From: Rubrivivax sp. A210
GTDB lineage: Bacteria; Pseudomonadota; Gammaproteobacteria; Burkholderiales; Burkholderiaceae_C
Assembly (NCBI RefSeq): GCF_904426505.1
Contig: NZ_CAJGBN010000005.1
Span: 56,812-120,811, forward strand
DNA length: 64,000 nucleotides
Direction of reading: 5' to 3'
Position numbers and translations under genes: made by a program. This document shows, piece by piece, positions 39,689 through 48,971 of this stretch; within the stretch, counting starts at the first letter, position 1, and each line of letters starts with the position of its first letter. Under the pieces are notes generated by a model. That model ran no database searches. It was given only the letters and a program-made list of their open reading frames with translations, and was not told the DNA's origin.

Positions 39689-40252
39689 TCACTTTGCCCC
39701 GTCGTCGGAATCGGCGGCAGGTGCGGGGCGGCGCAGTTCGGCCAGCTTGGCAAAGGGGTTGGGCGCCGCCACTTCGGCCACCGCCGCCGGTTGCGGCAGC
39801 GGGCGCGGGCATTCGCCTTCGTGGCGCGGCACGATGGGCAGGGCGAGGATCAGCTCGTCCTCGATCAGCTCCAGCAGATCCAGCCGCGGCGGCAGCGCCA
39901 GCACATCGTCCTCGATCTCCTCGTCAAGCTGCTCGGCCAGCTTGTCGTCGCGCACGAAACGGTAGCGGCGGTCCACCTCCAGCGGCTGCTGCAGCGCCTC
40001 GAGGCAGCGCTGGCATTGCAGACGCACCTCGGCCCGCGCCTGCAGGTGCAGCCAGCGCTCGGGCTCGCCGCCGGCCACCGGCTCCTGGCTCGCCTGGGCC
40101 GACCAGGCCGCCTCGGCGCCTGGCGCCACGGCGCCGAACAGGCTGCCGGTCAGGCGCTCGAGCGGCGTCAGCGCCAGGCGGCCTTCCAGGGCCTCGCCTT
40201 CGCGGCAGAGCGCGGCAATGTCCAGCGCGGTGGGGTCGCGGCGATCTCTCAT
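39689..40252 (-). CDS. yceD: YceD family protein (DUF177), 23S rRNA accumulation
   Basis: 187 residues. The family core is visible: QARAEVRLQCQRCLEALQQP with its Cys-x2-Cys (about residues 78-81), then EEIEDDVLALPPRLDLLELI and EDELILALPIVPRHE, ending FAKLAELRR. YceD is linked to 23S rRNA levels and lies upstream of rpmF in most proteobacteria, as here. The start (MRDRRDPTALD) is five bases after the GST-like gene stop. Confidence 0.9.
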   Translation of the reverse strand: MRDRRDPTALDIAALCREGEALEGRLALTPLERLTGSLFGAVAPGAEAAWSAQASQEPVAGGEPERWLHLQARAEVRLQCQRCLEALQQPLEVDRRYRFVRDDKLAEQLDEEIEDDVLALPPRLDLLELIEDELILALPIVPRHEGECPRPLPQPAAVAEVAAPNPFAKLAELRRPAPAADSDDGAK

Positions 40253-40257
40253 GGTGT

Positions 40258-40887
40258 TCAGCCCGGCCAGTGGCGCTGGACGACAGGCGCCAGCGCCGGA
40301 TGCGATTCGATGCGGGCCAGCGTCGCGTGGAAGGCCGGCCTCTGTGCCTTCAGATGCGCACGCGCACCTGACCAGCGCGAGACCACCGCCGCCAGCAGGT
40401 CCAGCGCACCCGGCTCGGGGCCGCCGAGGAAGGGCTCGGCGCCGAACAGATCGGCGAACATCTCCCAGTAGCGATGCAGGCGCGCACGGGCGCCGGCACG
40501 CACCTTGTCGTGAAGCGGCGCATCGCCGTCCAGGCACCAGCGCTCGGGGTAGTCGATCACGCCGATGGCGGCATAGCAGTTGGCGGCGATGAAGACCAGG
40601 CCGCGCAGGGCCTGGGCACGCGCGGTCGCGTCGGCAGGCAACAGGCCCGAGGCCGGGTAGGCCAGGCCCAGGTGGATGAGGATGGCGGCACTCTCGGTGA
40701 GCGCGGCGCCGCCGTCGGCCACCAGGGTCGGGATCTGCTCCAGCGGATTGGCGGCGCGCAACTCGCCACGCGCCGAGGCATCTTCCCAGCTCGAGGCATG
40801 CATCAGGCGCCAGGCCACGCCGCAGCGCTGCAGCGCCATCTCCACCGCTGCCGAGCCCGAGCCGTTCGATCCGTACAAGGTCCACAT
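40258..40887 (-). CDS. Glutathione S-transferase-like protein
   Basis: 209 residues. The thioredoxin-like N-terminal domain has MWTLYGSNGSGSAAVEMALQ, NPLEQIPTLVADGG (cis-proline) and LTESAAILIHLG (glutathione gamma-glutamyl site); a helical C-terminal domain follows with GPEPGALDLLAAVVSRW. The start MWTLYGSN fits the domain edge better than an ATG 63 bases upstream, which would lie inside the divergent maf gene. Substrate unknown. It may be co-transcribed with yceD. Confidence 0.85.
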   Translation of the reverse strand: MWTLYGSNGSGSAAVEMALQRCGVAWRLMHASSWEDASARGELRAANPLEQIPTLVADGGAALTESAAILIHLGLAYPASGLLPADATARAQALRGLVFIAANCYAAIGVIDYPERWCLDGDAPLHDKVRAGARARLHRYWEMFADLFGAEPFLGGPEPGALDLLAAVVSRWSGARAHLKAQRPAFHATLARIESHPALAPVVQRHWPG

Positions 40888-40927
40888 GCCTGGCAGTGTA
40901 GCGAGCCGATCCGTTGACAATCCGGTG

Positions 40928-41530
40928 ATGCCGACATCCCCGCCCCTCATCCTGGCCTCGACCTCGCGCTACCGGCGCGAACTTCTCGAACGCCTGCGCC
41001 TGCCCTTCGAGGTGGTCTCGCCCCAGGTCGACGAGACACCGCTGGCGGGGGAAGCCCCGGCAGCGCTGGCCCTGCGCCTGGCCTTGGCGAAGGCGCAGGC
41101 GGTGGCGGCCCAGCGGCCCGAGGCCGTGGTGATCGGTTCCGACCAGGTGGCCGAGCTCGATGGCCGGCCCATAGGCAAGCCGGGCACGCACGAGCGCGCC
41201 ACCGCGCAGCTGCGCCTGATGCGCGGCCGCAAGGTGAGCTTCCAGACTGCGGTGGCCGTGGTGCAGGGCGACTCCGGCTATAGCCGGGTGCTGCTGGCCC
41301 CGGTGGCGGTGCGCTTTCGCGAACTGACCGATGCCGAGATCGAAACCTACCTGCGCCTGGAGCAACCCTATGACTGCGCCGGCAGCGCCAAGTGCGAGAC
41401 CCTGGGCATCGCCTTGCTCGAAGCCATCGAGAGCGACGACCCCACGGCCCTGGTGGGCCTGCCGCTGATACGCACCTGTCAGCTGCTGCGCGAAGCCGGG
41501 CTTGACCCGTTGCAGGCGACGCAGCCATGA
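40928..41530 (+). CDS. Maf-family nucleotide pyrophosphatase (YceF type)
   Basis: 200 residues. ILASTSRYRRELLERLRLPF at the N-terminus, VIGSDQVAELDG (about residue 77), KPGTHERATAQL and YDCAGSAKCETLGIALLE. The pattern (SDQVAELDG, CAGSAKCE) is that of the YceF subgroup, which hydrolyses m7GTP rather than dTTP/UTP. It is probably a house-cleaning enzyme for modified nucleotides. It is divergent from the GST-like gene with a 40-base gap and overlaps the next gene by four bases. Confidence 0.9.
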   Translation: MPTSPPLILASTSRYRRELLERLRLPFEVVSPQVDETPLAGEAPAALALRLALAKAQAVAAQRPEAVVIGSDQVAELDGRPIGKPGTHERATAQLRLMRGRKVSFQTAVAVVQGDSGYSRVLLAPVAVRFRELTDAEIETYLRLEQPYDCAGSAKCETLGIALLEAIESDDPTALVGLPLIRTCQLLREAGLDPLQATQP

Positions 41531-42288
41531 CGAGCCGCGGCAACCTGGTGCTGATGCCCAATGCGCTGGACCTCGGCGCCGACGAGGTGCCGCTGGCCGA
41601 CATCCTGCCCGCCGGCGTGATGCAGCGCGCGGCGGCGCTCGCGCACTGGGTGGCCGAGGACGCGCGCAGCGCCCGCGCCCTGCTCAAGCGCGTCGGCGCC
41701 CACTTTCCGCTCGCCCTGCCCTTGCAGCAGATCGCGATCAAGGAGCTGCCGCGCCCGCGCAAGGGCAGCCGCGAGGCGGTGCCGGCGGCCGAATGGGCGG
41801 CGCTGCTGCAGCCGGCGCTGGACGGCCACGACATCGGCCTTGTCTCCGAGGCCGGCCTGCCCGCGGTGGCCGACCCTGGCGCCCTGCTGGTGGCAGCGGC
41901 GCACGAGGCCGGCCTCACGGTGCTGCCGCTGCCGGGGCCGAGTTCACTGCTGCTGGCCCTGGCCGCCAGCGGCATGAACGGGCAGAGCTTTGCCTTCGTC
42001 GGCTATCTGCCCCAGGAGCCGGCTGCACGCGCGCTCAGGTTGCGCGAGCTGGAGGCGCTGTCGCGCCGGCTGGGCCAGACCCAGATCCTGATCGAGACGC
42101 CCTATCGCAACGCGGCGTTGCTGGCCACGGCGCTGGAAGCGCTGGCGCCGGCCACTCGCCTGTCCATCAGCTGCGGCCTGACGCTGGTAGCGGGCTGGAC
42201 GCGAAGTGATCGCGTCTCGGCCTGGCGGGCACGGCCCCAGGCCCTGCCGGACAAGCTGCCGGCGGTGTTCTGCCTTCTCGCCGGCTAG
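41527..42288 (+). CDS. SAM-dependent methyltransferase, RsmI/tetrapyrrole-methylase-like
   Basis: 253 residues. It has the RsmI-like fold: GHDIGLVSEAGLPAVADPGA (about residues 98-117), PLPGPSSLLLALAASGMNGQ and FVGYLPQEP, then ETPYRNAALL. The N-terminus (GNLVLMPNALD) differs from true RsmI (16S rRNA C1402 2'-O-methyltransferase), so it is probably the paralogue often found beside maf in Burkholderiales; its target is not known. Coupled to maf by an ATGA overlap; it ends convergently, 10 bases from rhlE. Confidence 0.83.
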   Translation: MTSRGNLVLMPNALDLGADEVPLADILPAGVMQRAAALAHWVAEDARSARALLKRVGAHFPLALPLQQIAIKELPRPRKGSREAVPAAEWAALLQPALDGHDIGLVSEAGLPAVADPGALLVAAAHEAGLTVLPLPGPSSLLLALAASGMNGQSFAFVGYLPQEPAARALRLRELEALSRRLGQTQILIETPYRNAALLATALEALAPATRLSISCGLTLVAGWTRSDRVSAWRARPQALPDKLPAVFCLLAG

Positions 42289-42298
42289 ACCAGAAAGG

Positions 42299-43774
42299 CT
42301 AGTGCCCGCCGCCCAGCAGCGAGGCCACCTTCTTCTTGGGCCGGATATTGGGTGAGAGCCCGCGCGTCGGCGCCGGCACCGGGGCGCGCACCGTGGCTTC
42401 CCAGGCGGGCGCATCGCCGCCGGCCGCGGGCGGCTCATAGGGCTTGTCGAAGAAGGGATCGGAGGCGGGCGTGGCGCGGCGCGGGGGGCGCTCGGCGACA
42501 TAGACCGGCGTATCGCGGTCGCGCACCGGGGCGCGCTCGGCCTCTTCGTCGTCACGCCGGCGCGGCGGACGGCGCAGCGGGCGATCATCTTCCAGCTCGA
42601 AAGGCTCAAGATCGATCTTCTTCTTGATCAGGCGCTCGATGTCGCCCACCATGCGCGCATCGTCGCGCGTCACCAACGTCACCGCCAGGCCCGAGGCGCC
42701 GGCGCGGCCGGTGCGGCCGATGCGGTGCACATAGTCTTCGGCGTGGAAGGGCACGTCGAAATTGAAGACCGCCGGCAGGTCGGTGATGTCGAGGCCACGC
42801 GCCGCCACGTCGGTGGCCACCAGCAGGTCGACCTCGCCGGCCTTGAAGGCCGACAGCGCCTTGAGCCGCTCGTCCTGGCTCTTGTCACCGTGCAGGGCCT
42901 GCGTCTTGAGGCCGTCGCGCTCGAAGGAACGCGCCAGGCGCGCCGCACCCAGCTTGGAGTTGACGAAGACCAGGGCCTGGGTCAACGCACGGGTGCGCAG
43001 GATCTGGCGCACGATGGCGCGCTTGTCGTCGTCGGTGACGCTGTAGAAGCGCTGCTCGACATTGGTGGCCGTGGCGTTGGGCCGTGCCACCTCCACCAGC
43101 AGCGGGTTCTGCAGGTAGCTGTTGGCCAGGCGCTTGATCTCGGGCGAGAAGGTGGCGCTGAACAGCAGCGTCTGGCGCTCCTTGGGCAGGAAGGACAGGA
43201 TGCGCTGCAGATCGGGCAGGAAGCCGATGTCGAGCATGCGGTCGGCTTCGTCGAGCACCACGTACTCGACCTGGTTGAGCACCGCATTCTTGGCCTCGAT
43301 GTGGTCGAGCAGGCGGCCCGGCGTGGCGATCAGCACCTCGACGCCGGCCTTGAGCTGCAGCGTCTGCGGCTTCATGTCGATGCCGCCGAAGACGACGGTG
43401 GAACGCAGCTGCGTGTACTTGGCGTACTTGGCGACGTTGTCGGCCACCTGGTCGGCCAGTTCGCGCGTCGGCGCCAGCACCAGGGCGCGCACAGGGTGGC
43501 GGGCCGGCGACATGCTGGCGTTCTCGTGGCGCAGCATCTTCTGCAGCAGCGGCAGCGTGAAGGCAGCGGTCTTGCCGGTGCCGGTCTGGGCCGCGCCCAT
43601 GATGTCGCGGCCGTCCAGTACCAGGGGGATGGCCTTGGCCTGGATCGGCGTCATCGCGGTATAGCCGGATTCGGCCACCGCACGCAGGAGTTTGGCGTCC
43701 AGCGCCAGGGTGTTGAACAGCGGCGCAGGCTGCTCGACGGGTGCCGCTTCGGCTTCGGTGGGGGTTTCGGTCAT
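42299..43774 (-). CDS. rhlE: DEAD-box RNA helicase RhlE
   Basis: 491 residues. All helicase motifs are visible: MTPIQAKAIP (Q motif), AQTGTGKTAAF (I), PTRELADQV (Ia), TPGRLLDHI (Ib), VLDEADRMLD (II), SATFS (III), TDVAARGLDI (V) and HRIGRTGRAG (VI). The C-terminal 110 or so residues are a charged, arginine/proline-rich tail. RhlE proteins remodel rRNA and mRNA and can work with RNase E, whose gene is also in this window. It is expected to be cytosolic, on ribosomes or the degradosome. Confidence 0.93.
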   Translation of the reverse strand: MTETPTEAEAAPVEQPAPLFNTLALDAKLLRAVAESGYTAMTPIQAKAIPLVLDGRDIMGAAQTGTGKTAAFTLPLLQKMLRHENASMSPARHPVRALVLAPTRELADQVADNVAKYAKYTQLRSTVVFGGIDMKPQTLQLKAGVEVLIATPGRLLDHIEAKNAVLNQVEYVVLDEADRMLDIGFLPDLQRILSFLPKERQTLLFSATFSPEIKRLANSYLQNPLLVEVARPNATATNVEQRFYSVTDDDKRAIVRQILRTRALTQALVFVNSKLGAARLARSFERDGLKTQALHGDKSQDERLKALSAFKAGEVDLLVATDVAARGLDITDLPAVFNFDVPFHAEDYVHRIGRTGRAGASGLAVTLVTRDDARMVGDIERLIKKKIDLEPFELEDDRPLRRPPRRRDDEEAERAPVRDRDTPVYVAERPPRRATPASDPFFDKPYEPPAAGGDAPAWEATVRAPVPAPTRGLSPNIRPKKKVASLLGGGH

Positions 43775-43783
43775 GTGCCGCGA

Positions 43784-44905
43784 TTATCGCCGCGGCGCCA
43801 GGGGCATGGGCCGGCTGGCCAGTCGGCGCAGCCAGCGCGGCGACCGGAAGCGCACGATGCGCCAGTACAGTGCCACGTAGCCAATGGCAAAAACCGCCAA
43901 CGCCAGCGCCATCACTGCCGAGCTGTCCCAGAACAGCACCGCGGGCACGACCGAGATCATGCACAGCGCCCAGAGGAAGGGCGAGGTCATCGAGTTGCGG
44001 CGCGTCAGCGCCTTGGCACTGCGGTCACCCACGGCCCAGCGCAGCAGGCGGCGATAGATCAGCGAATGCAGATGGATGCCGTCGGGCATGCTCGGCGGCA
44101 CGGCGCGGATGAAGCGCCGCCGGTAGATGGAGAACAGGGTCTCGAAGACCGGGTAGATGCAGACCAGCAGCGGGAACAGCGGCGAGACCTCGGGGTTGCG
44201 CGTAAGCAACAGAATTGAGAGTTCGGCGACGTAGAAGCCGAGGAAATAGGCCCCACCGTCGCCCAGGAAGATGAGCCCGGCGGGGAAATTCCAGACGAAG
44301 AAGCCGAGCACGGCGCCGATGCCGGCCAGAGCCAGCGTGCCGACGACGACGTCGTCGACTTGGAAGGCCACATAGGCAATGGCCGCCAGCATGATGACCA
44401 CGCACATCGAAGCCAGACCGTTGAAGCCGTCGATGATGTTCACCGAGTTGGCGATGCCGGCCACCGCCACCAGCGTGACCGCGAAGGCGCCCACCGTCAG
44501 GGCCAGCACGACATCGAGCCCCGGGATGTCGCTGCGCGTGATCTGGGCGCCAAGCAGCCAGAAGGCCAGCGCGGCAGAGACGGCGGTGGCCAGCAGGCGC
44601 TGGCGCGGCGTCACCCGCTTGGTGAGGTCTTCGATCAGGCCGGCCAGGAAGGCCGGGCCCGCGCAGACGAGCAGCAGCGCACCCACCTGCAACGCGCCCG
44701 GTACTTGCCACGCAAGCAGCAGCACCCCTGCCAACAGGCCGCAGAGGATGCCGACACCGCCGACGCGGGGCACGACGCGGACGTGGAACTTCTGCGGGCC
44801 GCTGACATCGTGGTCGAGCGTCGCGCTGTCGGCCCGGCCCAGGGCATGCACGACCCAGCCGGTCAGCAGGGCCGAGATGAAGAAAGCGACGATCAGGGTT
44901 TGCAC
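43784..44905 (-). CDS. Polyprenyl-phosphate sugar-1-phosphate transferase, WecA/MraY family
   Basis: 373 residues from a GTG, about ten membrane spans. Family motifs: the aspartate pair region GLIEDLTKRVTPRQRL (about residues 94-109), ANSVNIIDGFNGLASM (about 152), FLGDGGAYFLGFY (about 215) and DGIHLHSLIYRRLLR (about 275), the basic loop of the WecA-like subgroup. It would transfer a HexNAc-1-phosphate to undecaprenyl phosphate and so start polysaccharide repeat-unit assembly. It diverges from the export/polymerisation operon across a 276-base gap. The start excludes an open frame running 71 codons upstream through non-coding-looking sequence. Confidence 0.88.
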   Translation of the reverse strand: MQTLIVAFFISALLTGWVVHALGRADSATLDHDVSGPQKFHVRVVPRVGGVGILCGLLAGVLLLAWQVPGALQVGALLLVCAGPAFLAGLIEDLTKRVTPRQRLLATAVSAALAFWLLGAQITRSDIPGLDVVLALTVGAFAVTLVAVAGIANSVNIIDGFNGLASMCVVIMLAAIAYVAFQVDDVVVGTLALAGIGAVLGFFVWNFPAGLIFLGDGGAYFLGFYVAELSILLLTRNPEVSPLFPLLVCIYPVFETLFSIYRRRFIRAVPPSMPDGIHLHSLIYRRLLRWAVGDRSAKALTRRNSMTSPFLWALCMISVVPAVLFWDSSAVMALALAVFAIGYVALYWRIVRFRSPRWLRRLASRPMPLAPRR

Positions 44906-45037
44906 GGGGCGCGATTGTAGCGACGCGACATTGCTAAATACCTGCGTCTGATCAAGGATTGAAAGCTTAGCCGCCGGCCCGCCACGGCGGGTGCATGCCC
45001 GGCGGCTCTGGCGGGCGGGGGCGGGCGGGCCGTTCGA

Positions 45038-45043
45038 TATACT
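45038..45043 (+). promoter_or_regulatory. Possible -10 element for the exopolysaccharide operon (TATACT)
   Basis: TATACT within the sequence GATATACTC in the divergent gap, about 140 bases before the export-protein start. The expected -35 region is G-rich without a match, so an activator or another sigma factor may be needed if it is real. Confidence 0.3.
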
Positions 45044-45181
45044 CTGATGCACTTCACCGGCAAGAGCCAACCCGCCGACTGTTAGGTTGCGCGTCCCTTG
45101 CCTGCCGGGCGACTGCACCCGGTCATGGCCGCCTCCGGCCCAACTTCATTCGCTTCGTCCCGCCAATCCCAACGCACCAGG

Positions 45182-47539
45182 ATGCAGACTCCTCTCAACC
45201 TGTGCTGTGGCCTGCTGCTCGCCATTGCCGCTGCAGCTTCGGCACAGACTTCCGTTGCACTGACGCAGTCGCCATCTCCGGCCAGGGAACAGGCTCCCCT
45301 GGATCAGATCGGTGCTGCTTCGTCGATGAATGGAGCCTTTGCGGAAGGCCCAACCCGTGTTGCACCGGGCGCATTCCGCCTCGAGTCGCCGCGCCGCCGC
45401 GCCAATCAGGAGAGACCTGCGCCCGAGGCCGAACCGCAGGCCGATCAGGGTGAAAGTCCGGCACCCACCCGGGCCGAGCCCGAGCCAAACGACACCAAGC
45501 TCACCGAATTCCAGCGCTTCGTCCTGGAAGCGAGTGGCCAGAGGCCGTCCCTGCACGGCTACGACCTCTTCAGCGCACGCCGGTATCCCCCGCTCACCAA
45601 TGTTCCCGTCCCGGTGGACTATGTGATCGGCCCCGGCGACGAGTTGCTGGTGCAGATCTGGGGCGCCGTCGATGGCGAACTGCGGCCCGTGGTCGACCGC
45701 AACGGCCAGATCTTCCTGCCCCGCGTCGGCACCTTCCGGGTCGCCGGCACACGCGCTGCAGACCTCGAATCGGTCCTGCGCCAGCGCGTGGCGCGCGTCT
45801 ACAAGAACTTCGAACTCAGCGCCACGCTTGGAGCACTGCGCTCGATGCAGATCTTCGTCGTCGGCCAAGCCAGGCGCCCCGGCAGCTACACGGTGTCCAG
45901 CCTGTCGACGCTGCTGAGCGCGCTGTTCGAGGTGGGGGGGCCTGCCATCACCGGCAGCCTGCGCGGCATCCAGTTGCGCCGCAACGGCACGCTGGTGTCC
46001 ACACTGGACCTCTACCGCTTCATTGCCGATGGCGACAAGACGGGCGACGCTCGCCTGTTGCCGGGCGACGTGATCGTCATTCCGCCGGCGGGCCCTCGCA
46101 TCGCCCTGCTGGGAAGCACCGACCAGCCCGGTATCTATGAACTCGCCAGCGCACAGGAGCCTCTTTCGCGCGTGCTCGCCTACGCGGGAAACTTGCGCGC
46201 GATGACCAGCCTGCACAAGGTGCAGCTCGAGCGCGTGGACAGTGCCGAACGGTTACGGCCCCGAACCATCGAGGAAAGGGCCCTGGATGCAGCCGGCTTG
46301 GAAACACCGTTGCGCGACGGTGACATCGTCACCCTGTTCAAGATCAAGCCGCAGTTCGCCAATGCCGTCACCCTGCGTGGCAACGTGGCGGCCCCTCTTC
46401 GCCACGCTTATCGGCCGGAGATGCGCATCTCCGACCTGATTCCGGAACGCGAAGCGCTCATCCAGCAGGACTACTTCATTCGCAAGAACATGCTGGTGCA
46501 GTTCGAGTCGGGCACCAACATCAGCCTGGACCGGGCCGCCGGCGACGTCAAGAACCTGCTTTCCGAGATCAACTGGGACTACGCCGTCGTCGAGCGCCTG
46601 GACGCTGCCGCGTTGCGCACCGTGCTGCTGCCCTTCAACCTCGGGCGGGCCGTGCTGGCACGCGACCCTGAACATAACCTCGAACTCAAGCCGGGTGACG
46701 TGGTCACGGTCTTCGGCGTCAAGGACATCCCCGTGCCCCGCGAGAAGGCGACTCGGTTGGTCCGCGTCTCGGGCGAGGTGAACGTCGCCGGCGTCTACCA
46801 GATCGGGCCCAATGAAACACTGCGCTCGGCGCTGCAACGCGCTGGCGGGCTGACGCCCCAGGCCTATTTGTTCGGCACCGTGTTCACGCGGGAATCGACC
46901 CGCGCGATGCAGCGTCAGTCACTGAACGACGCGGTCTTGCGGCTCGAATCCACGCTCGCCCGCGCCGCCAACCGCAGCGCCGCGAACATGGCCACGACCA
47001 ACGACAACGGTTCGGCCCAGCGCCTGCTTGCGGCGCAAGAACAGAATCGGCAGACTCAGCTGGCCCGCCTGCGTAACCTGGAGCCCAGCGGCCGCATCGC
47101 GCTCGAGCTGGTGCCTTCGATAGATTCCATCGACAAGATGCCCGATCTACCGCTCGAGGACGGCGACCGCATCCACGTTCCCGTCGCCTCCGGCTTCGTC
47201 TACACCGTGGGCGCGGTTCTGAACAGCAACGCGCTGCTGTGGCGGCCCGGTCGCACGGTCAACCAGTACCTGCTGGCGGCGGGGCTGGAGCCGGTCGCCG
47301 ACGCCGACAACGCCTTCGTCTTCCGCGCCGACGGCAGCATCGTCCACCACCGCGACGAAAGCTGGCTGTCGCGCAGCTTCGAATCGATGGAACTGGCTCA
47401 GGGCGATACCATCATCGTGCCCGAGAAGCTCGATCTGGAGACGCCCTGGAGCGCCTTCGTCCGCGGTTTGAAGGACTGGACCCTGGTGCTCTCGAACTTC
47501 GGCCTCACCGCGGCCGCGATCCACACGCTGGGGAGATGA
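45182..47539 (+). CDS. Outer-membrane polysaccharide export protein (Wza-like, multi-SLBB)
   Basis: 785 residues, about twice the length of Wza. Signal peptide LNLCCGLLLAIAAAASAQ with no lipobox cysteine at the cleavage site. The export domain starts VPVDYVIGPGDELLVQIWGA (about residues 143-162) and continues VDRNGQIFLPRVGTFRVAG. Several SLBB-type repeats follow (VVGQARRPGSYTVSSLSTL; LLGSTDQPGIYELA; VSGEVNVAGVYQIGPNETLR; YTVGAVLNSNALLWRPGRT). It ends in a hydrophobic stretch (WTLVLSNFGLTAAAIHTLG). It is expected to form the outer-membrane/periplasmic exit channel for the polymer made by the genes downstream. Start chosen at MQTPLNL, where the signal peptide begins. Confidence 0.88.
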   Translation: MQTPLNLCCGLLLAIAAAASAQTSVALTQSPSPAREQAPLDQIGAASSMNGAFAEGPTRVAPGAFRLESPRRRANQERPAPEAEPQADQGESPAPTRAEPEPNDTKLTEFQRFVLEASGQRPSLHGYDLFSARRYPPLTNVPVPVDYVIGPGDELLVQIWGAVDGELRPVVDRNGQIFLPRVGTFRVAGTRAADLESVLRQRVARVYKNFELSATLGALRSMQIFVVGQARRPGSYTVSSLSTLLSALFEVGGPAITGSLRGIQLRRNGTLVSTLDLYRFIADGDKTGDARLLPGDVIVIPPAGPRIALLGSTDQPGIYELASAQEPLSRVLAYAGNLRAMTSLHKVQLERVDSAERLRPRTIEERALDAAGLETPLRDGDIVTLFKIKPQFANAVTLRGNVAAPLRHAYRPEMRISDLIPEREALIQQDYFIRKNMLVQFESGTNISLDRAAGDVKNLLSEINWDYAVVERLDAAALRTVLLPFNLGRAVLARDPEHNLELKPGDVVTVFGVKDIPVPREKATRLVRVSGEVNVAGVYQIGPNETLRSALQRAGGLTPQAYLFGTVFTRESTRAMQRQSLNDAVLRLESTLARAANRSAANMATTNDNGSAQRLLAAQEQNRQTQLARLRNLEPSGRIALELVPSIDSIDKMPDLPLEDGDRIHVPVASGFVYTVGAVLNSNALLWRPGRTVNQYLLAAGLEPVADADNAFVFRADGSIVHHRDESWLSRSFESMELAQGDTIIVPEKLDLETPWSAFVRGLKDWTLVLSNFGLTAAAIHTLGR

Positions 47540-47708
47540 GGCAGCTTGCACGGGCATGCGGACAGGCTGCACCACACGCATGCGGCTTGAAGGCCGGCGT
47601 GTCGACGGTTCCCCAGTCGTTGCGCCGGGCAGAAGCGCAGCCCACATTCACCGCCGCCCAAGGGCCGCAGCCCCATGACAGGCCCCGAACAAAAGGGGCG
47701 ACAAATCG
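47540..47708 (+). other. Gap inside the exopolysaccharide operon
   Basis: 169 bases between the export and chain-length genes, the longest gap inside the operon. No open frame with a ribosome site, terminator or promoter is evident. Confidence 0.4.
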
Positions 47709-48923
47709 ATGGGCCCGAAGGCCGCGAGCCATGCCATGAATGACACCCCTTCCCCAACAGACGCGGCGCCAGCCGGCGAGCCCGAACCGGCCGAGATATC
47801 AATCCTCGACCTGCTGCTGCTGCTGGCCGAGAACTGGAAGCTGCTGATCGTCTTGCCGTTGCTCGCCGGCATCGCGGCGCTGCTGGCCACCTACGCCATC
47901 ACGCCCACCTTCACCGCGCGAACCAGCTTCCTGCCCCCGCAGCAGCAGCAGAGCGCCTCGGCCTCGGCCCTGCTGTCGCTGGGCGCGCTGGCCGGCATCG
48001 CCGGCGGGAGTGGCGGCCTCAAGAGCCCAGCAGACCTCTACGCGACCCTGCTGCAAAGCAGCAATGTGATGGACCGCCTGATCGAGAAGTTCAATCTCAA
48101 GCAGGTCTACCGGCGCGACTACCAATACCAGGTGCGTGAAAAGCTCCTGAAGAGCGTACAGATCGCGCTTGGCAAGAAGGACGGTCTGATAACGGTCGAC
48201 GTGGAAGACGAAGACCCCAAGCGGGCAGCCGACCTGGCCAATGCCCACGTCGACGAACTCAGGCGCGTCAGCACCGAACTCGCCCTTACCGAGGCCCAGC
48301 AGCGGCGCAAGTTCTTCGGCGAGCAACTCGAGCGCAGCAAGCAGCGCCTCGTTGTTGCACAGCAGGCCCTGCAAGCCAGCGGCTTTTCACAGGGCGCCAT
48401 CAAGACGGAACCCAAGGCTGCGGCCGACAGTTTTGCACGCCTGAGAGCTGAGATCGCGGCAGCGGAAGTCAATCTCACGGTGCTGCGTAGCTATCTCAAG
48501 GAGGGTGCGCGCGAGGTCCAACTCCAGTCTTCGGCCTTGCAAGGCCTGCGGACGCAATTAGCCCAGGTGGAGCAGGTTGGCACGCCCCAGTCGGGCCCCG
48601 ATTACGTCAGCAAGTACCGGGAGTTCAAGTACGAGGAGACCCTTTTCGAGTTGATGGCCCGGCAGTTCGAGACAGCGCGCGTGGACGAGAGCCGCGAGGG
48701 CCCGCTGATACAGGTTATCGATGCCGCGCGGCCGCCCGAACGCAAGAGCCGCCCCAAGCGCGCGTTGACGGCCGTGACCGTAACACTGGCGACCTTGATG
48801 CTGACGCTCGGCTATCTGGTAGCGCGGCATCTCTGGCGCCGCGCAGCGGCCGACACGGCCAACGCGGAGAAGATGACGCGCATCCGTGCCTCCATGCGCT
48901 TGCAGGGGCAGCGGCCCGGGTGA
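47709..48923 (+). CDS. Polysaccharide chain-length determinant (Wzz/GNVR family)
   Basis: 404 residues (377 or 395 if a later start is used; MNDTPSP nine codons in is plausible). The N-terminal membrane span is LLIVLPLLAGIAALLATYAI (about residues 44-63), followed by FTARTSFLPPQQQ. The long middle is coiled coil (RRKFFGEQLERSKQRLVVAQ), then the proline-rich exit ARPPERKSRPKRAL into the second span VTVTLATLMLTLGYLVA. It lacks a tyrosine-kinase domain and no separate kinase gene is near. Such proteins set polymer length and connect the Wzy step to the outer-membrane channel. Confidence 0.88.
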   Translation: MGPKAASHAMNDTPSPTDAAPAGEPEPAEISILDLLLLLAENWKLLIVLPLLAGIAALLATYAITPTFTARTSFLPPQQQQSASASALLSLGALAGIAGGSGGLKSPADLYATLLQSSNVMDRLIEKFNLKQVYRRDYQYQVREKLLKSVQIALGKKDGLITVDVEDEDPKRAADLANAHVDELRRVSTELALTEAQQRRKFFGEQLERSKQRLVVAQQALQASGFSQGAIKTEPKAAADSFARLRAEIAAAEVNLTVLRSYLKEGAREVQLQSSALQGLRTQLAQVEQVGTPQSGPDYVSKYREFKYEETLFELMARQFETARVDESREGPLIQVIDAARPPERKSRPKRALTAVTVTLATLMLTLGYLVARHLWRRAAADTANAEKMTRIRASMRLQGQRPG

Positions 48924-48971
48924 TGCGGGCCGGCGTCTTCGCCTCAACCTCCCGGACCGCAGGCACGAGCC

